Source: Candidatus Moraniibacteriota bacterium
GTDB taxonomy: Bacteria; Patescibacteriota; Minisyncoccia; Moranbacterales; UBA9337
DNA: 7,217 nt
NCBI GenBank assembly: GCA_003510795.1
Contig: DOKP01000097.1
Coordinates: 1-7,217 of the forward strand
Direction of reading: 5' to 3'
Every line of letters starts with the position of its first letter. Within the stretch, counting starts at the first letter, position 1. Under the pieces are notes generated by a model that was given only the letters and a program-made list of their open reading frames with translations, ran no database searches and was not told where the DNA came from. A program made the translations under genes and the position numbers. Below, one piece after another: positions 5,938 to 7,217 of this stretch.

Positions 5938-6349
5938 AAAGTGTTTAGAACGAGGCAAGATAAAAACATTTTCTCCAGGTCCAAAATTAGCTAAAAAAGA
6001 ATTGAGGTTAGCTAGTGAAGATTTAAAAATGTCTGCAAAAAGCTTCAAAGAGAAAAATTTTCGTTGGAGTATTGTCCAGGCATATTATTCGATGTTTCAT
6101 AGTGCGAGAGCTTTGCTGTACTATAAAAAATATCGAGAAAAAAGCCATTTTTGTTTAATCGAATCGATCAGGACATTATTTTGTGAAACTGGAAAATTGG
6201 ATGTGATGCTGGTCGAATCTTTAATTGAAGCTAAAAATTTACGGGAAGAAGCTGATTATTACGGAGATTTTAGCGAAATAAATTGTAAAAAATTAGTGAA
6301 AAAAGCGGAAATTTTTTTAGAAGAGGCTAAAAGGCTCTTAAATTTTTAA
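5921..6349 (+). CDS. HEPN-domain protein (toxin-like partner)
   Basis: This 142-aa, mostly helical protein belongs to the HEPN superfamily. The core reads WSIVQAYYSMFHSARALLYY (49-68), then YREKSHFCLIESI (71-83), followed by helices with LREEADYYGDFS (107-118) and AEIFLEEAKRLLNF at the end. Many HEPN toxins are RNases with an Arg-X4-6-His motif, and some MNT partners modify a Tyr two residues after that His. Here the closest match is Arg72-X3-His76 followed by Phe78, so both spacing and target residue differ and RNase activity is uncertain. The first ~22 residues are extra and basic. ATG 5921 lies within the upstream gene, 17 bases before the end of that gene, as expected for an operon with a strict protein ratio. 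No Shine-Dalgarno sequence is seen. Confidence 0.85.
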   Translation: MSQEFKKCLERGKIKTFSPGPKLAKKELRLASEDLKMSAKSFKEKNFRWSIVQAYYSMFHSARALLYYKKYREKSHFCLIESIRTLFCETGKLDVMLVESLIEAKNLREEADYYGDFSEINCKKLVKKAEIFLEEAKRLLNF

Positions 6350-6380
6350 ATAAAGAAGCATTCTTAAGGAAAGAACGAGC

Positions 6381-6417
6381 GAGAGAGAATCTAGAGGTGA
6401 TTATGAATCACTCTCTC
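6381..6417 (+). other. Composite hairpin directly before dockerin copy 5
   Basis: GAGAGAG (6381-6387) pairs with CTCTCTC (6411-6417), and inside it TGATT (6398-6402) pairs with AATCA (6406-6410) around the loop ATG. The left side has a 10-base bulge (6388-6397) and the right side none. The structure ends one base before the GACGTCGAC edge of dockerin copy 5. There is no T-run, so it is not a standard terminator. It could be a recombination site or the end of the toxin-antitoxin cassette. Confidence 0.4.
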
Positions 6418-6418
6418 T

Positions 6419-6628
6419 GACGTCGACAATTCTTCCGTCACTAATACTACCGACGCACTCCTTACTTTGCGAAATTCTCTTGGACTTTCGATGGACGGCA
6501 CGGCTTGGCAAATTGGTGCGACGACTGGGGACGTGGATTGCAGTGCTACTTCCAATTCGACGGATGCACTGTTAATCCTCCGATATTCTTTGGGACTTTC
6601 GATGGGTGGGACGAGTTGGTGTGAGTAG
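6419..6628 (+). repeat. Orphan dockerin-type module, copy 5 (intact reading frame)
   Basis: The module encodes DVDNSSVTNTTDALLTLR, a linker, TGDVDCSATSNSTDALLILR and the SWCE end with TAG 6626-6628. It has every residue of copy 4 that looks structural, including the two Cys, and no insertion. However, TGA 6404-6406 closes the frame upstream and no start codon precedes it, so it cannot be made as a protein in the usual way. It follows the HEPN stop by about 70 bases. Its codons differ from copy 4 chiefly at silent positions. Confidence 0.87.
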
Positions 6629-6679
6629 ATTATATTAACATTTTAGCAAAAAATAAAATTAAAAAATGACTACATTCTA

Positions 6680-6708
6680 TTGATTTTAGGACTATTATAG
6701 AGTATAAT
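6680..6708 (+). promoter_or_regulatory. Sigma70-type promoter, probably giving a leaderless mRNA
   Basis: TTGATT (6680-6685) and a perfect TATAAT (6703-6708) are 17 bp apart. The expected start point, about 7 bases after the -10 box, coincides with ATG 6715, so the transcript would have little or no leader. There is also no Shine-Dalgarno sequence, which fits leaderless initiation. Confidence 0.72.
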
Positions 6709-6714
6709 TAAAGT

Positions 6715-6918
6715 ATGTATAACTGGTCAACTGATACAACTGAGTTAAAAAAAGACAAGAAACAATACGCTATTTGGCGTTTAGAGCAAATGGTTAATTT
6801 TGGCTTGGAAGGGAAAAGGCTTAGCCGCAAAAAATTGATAAAATATTGGAGTAGTCTTAGTTTGGACCTCAATAAAAAGAAGTATTTAAAAACGATTTTA
6901 TGGCCGAAACAATTCTAA
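6715..6918 (+). CDS. Small basic protein upstream of an AbiEii-type gene (possible antitoxin partner)
   Basis: This 67-aa protein is soluble and rich in Lys, Leu and Trp (MYNWSTDTTELKKD at the start, AIWRLEQMVNFGLEGKRLS at 19-37, ILWPKQF at the end). No domain can be named with certainty. Its position directly before, and 19-base overlap with, a nucleotidyltransferase of the AbiEii/AbiGii toxin family suggest the partner subunit. Classical AbiEi antitoxins are much longer and have a winged helix, so this is a different, minimal partner. Expression likely comes from the promoter that ends 6 bases before the ATG. Confidence 0.72.
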   Translation: MYNWSTDTTELKKDKKQYAIWRLEQMVNFGLEGKRLSRKKLIKYWSSLSLDLNKKKYLKTILWPKQF

Positions 6919-7217
6919 GTGATAATCAAATTAATATTCTGGAGAAAATTAGTAGCGACAATGCAATTTGCCAGGTTTTTTATTTGACTGGCGGAACCGC
7001 CTTGGCGGAATATTATTTGCAACATCGCTTGTCGGAAGATTTGGATTTTTTTTCGGAAAATGAGTTTGATATCCAAGCGATAAATGTTTTTTTTGCTAAA
7101 AACAAAAAAATACTCGGAATAAAAAAAGTGGATTTTCAGCAAAGCTTTAATCGCAACTTAATCTTTTTGCATCTGAAGGATGATATTGTAAAAACGGGTC
7201 ATACGCAATATATGGTT
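6900..7217 (+). CDS. AbiEii/AbiGii-family nucleotidyltransferase, N-terminal part (cut by the window end)
   Basis: The open frame from ATG 6900 runs off the right edge with 106 residues and no stop. The signature of the family is plain: LTGGTALAEYYLQHRLSEDL (29-48) followed by DFF (49-51). GGT is the nucleotide-binding turn, and Asp47 and Asp49 are the metal-binding pair, with Arg43 and Ser45 of the conserved H-R-x-S-E-D-L-D. Members are toxins of type IV-like abortive-infection systems or related nucleotidyltransferases; the full protein is usually 200-300 aa, so more than half is missing. The start overlaps the 67-aa gene by 19 bases, in a different frame, which indicates translational coupling. 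No Shine-Dalgarno sequence precedes it. Confidence 0.87.
   Translation, partial: MAETILSDNQINILEKISSDNAICQVFYLTGGTALAEYYLQHRLSEDLDFFSENEFDIQAINVFFAKNKKILGIKKVDFQQSFNRNLIFLHLKDDIVKTGHTQYMV

Noticed and set aside
121..6628. Integron cassette array with attC sites
   Set aside because: The repeated spacer is a conserved direct repeat with coding constraint, not a set of diverse imperfect palindromes with 7-bp core sites, and no integrase gene is visible.

Overview
The window looks like an accessory island from a low-GC bacterium, most plausibly a member of the Candidate Phyla Radiation (Patescibacteria, Parcubacteria-like). This rests on AT-rich codon use, the absence of clear Shine-Dalgarno sequences before any start codon, a dockerin-tailed secreted beta-helix protein, and a mix of small toxin-antitoxin and DUF4143-type genes. 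No rRNA, tRNA or marker gene is present, so the taxonomic call is inference. TGA behaves as a normal stop, which argues against the code-25 lineages (SR1/Gracilibacteria).

Layout, all genes on the + strand: the 3' end of an unrecognised gene (2-94); dockerin module copy 1 (121-321); a RhuM-family gene (417-1442); dockerin copy 2 (1465-1719); an AAA/DUF4143 ATPase gene with a strong promoter (1831-3051); dockerin copy 3 (3051-3314); a secreted right-handed beta-helix protein whose own C-terminus is dockerin copy 4 (3384-5210); a wHTH-nucleotidyltransferase/HEPN toxin-antitoxin pair (5413-6349) behind a consensus promoter and twin palindromes; dockerin copy 5 (6419-6628); and a promoter leading into a 67-aa gene coupled to an AbiEii-family nucleotidyltransferase gene cut by the window end (6715-7217).

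The striking feature is the repeat. A ~200-bp GC-richer module encodes a double dockerin-type repeat with a Trp-Cys-Glu end. It occurs five times in 7.2 kb, always in the same orientation, but is joined to a gene in frame only once. The other four copies sit between genes with no start codon of their own, yet keep an almost intact reading frame. Copies 4 and 5 differ mainly at synonymous positions. Copy 2 is a mosaic: its first half matches copy 1 over 59 bp and its second half matches copy 3 over 133 bp. Copies 2 and 3 also share a 57-bp hairpin-rich insertion. Between the modules lie genes of toxin-antitoxin, virulence or defence-linked families, so the arrangement resembles an array of accessory cassettes separated by a recombining, protein-coding spacer.

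Functionally, the beta-helix protein is predicted to be exported and to attach through its dockerin to an unseen partner. The other genes encode cytoplasmic proteins: a RhuM protein of unknown mechanism, an ATPase with a degenerate nuclease-like tail, and two nucleotidyltransferase-based toxin-antitoxin-like operons. Nothing here shows that they act in one pathway; what they share is the repeat that flanks them.
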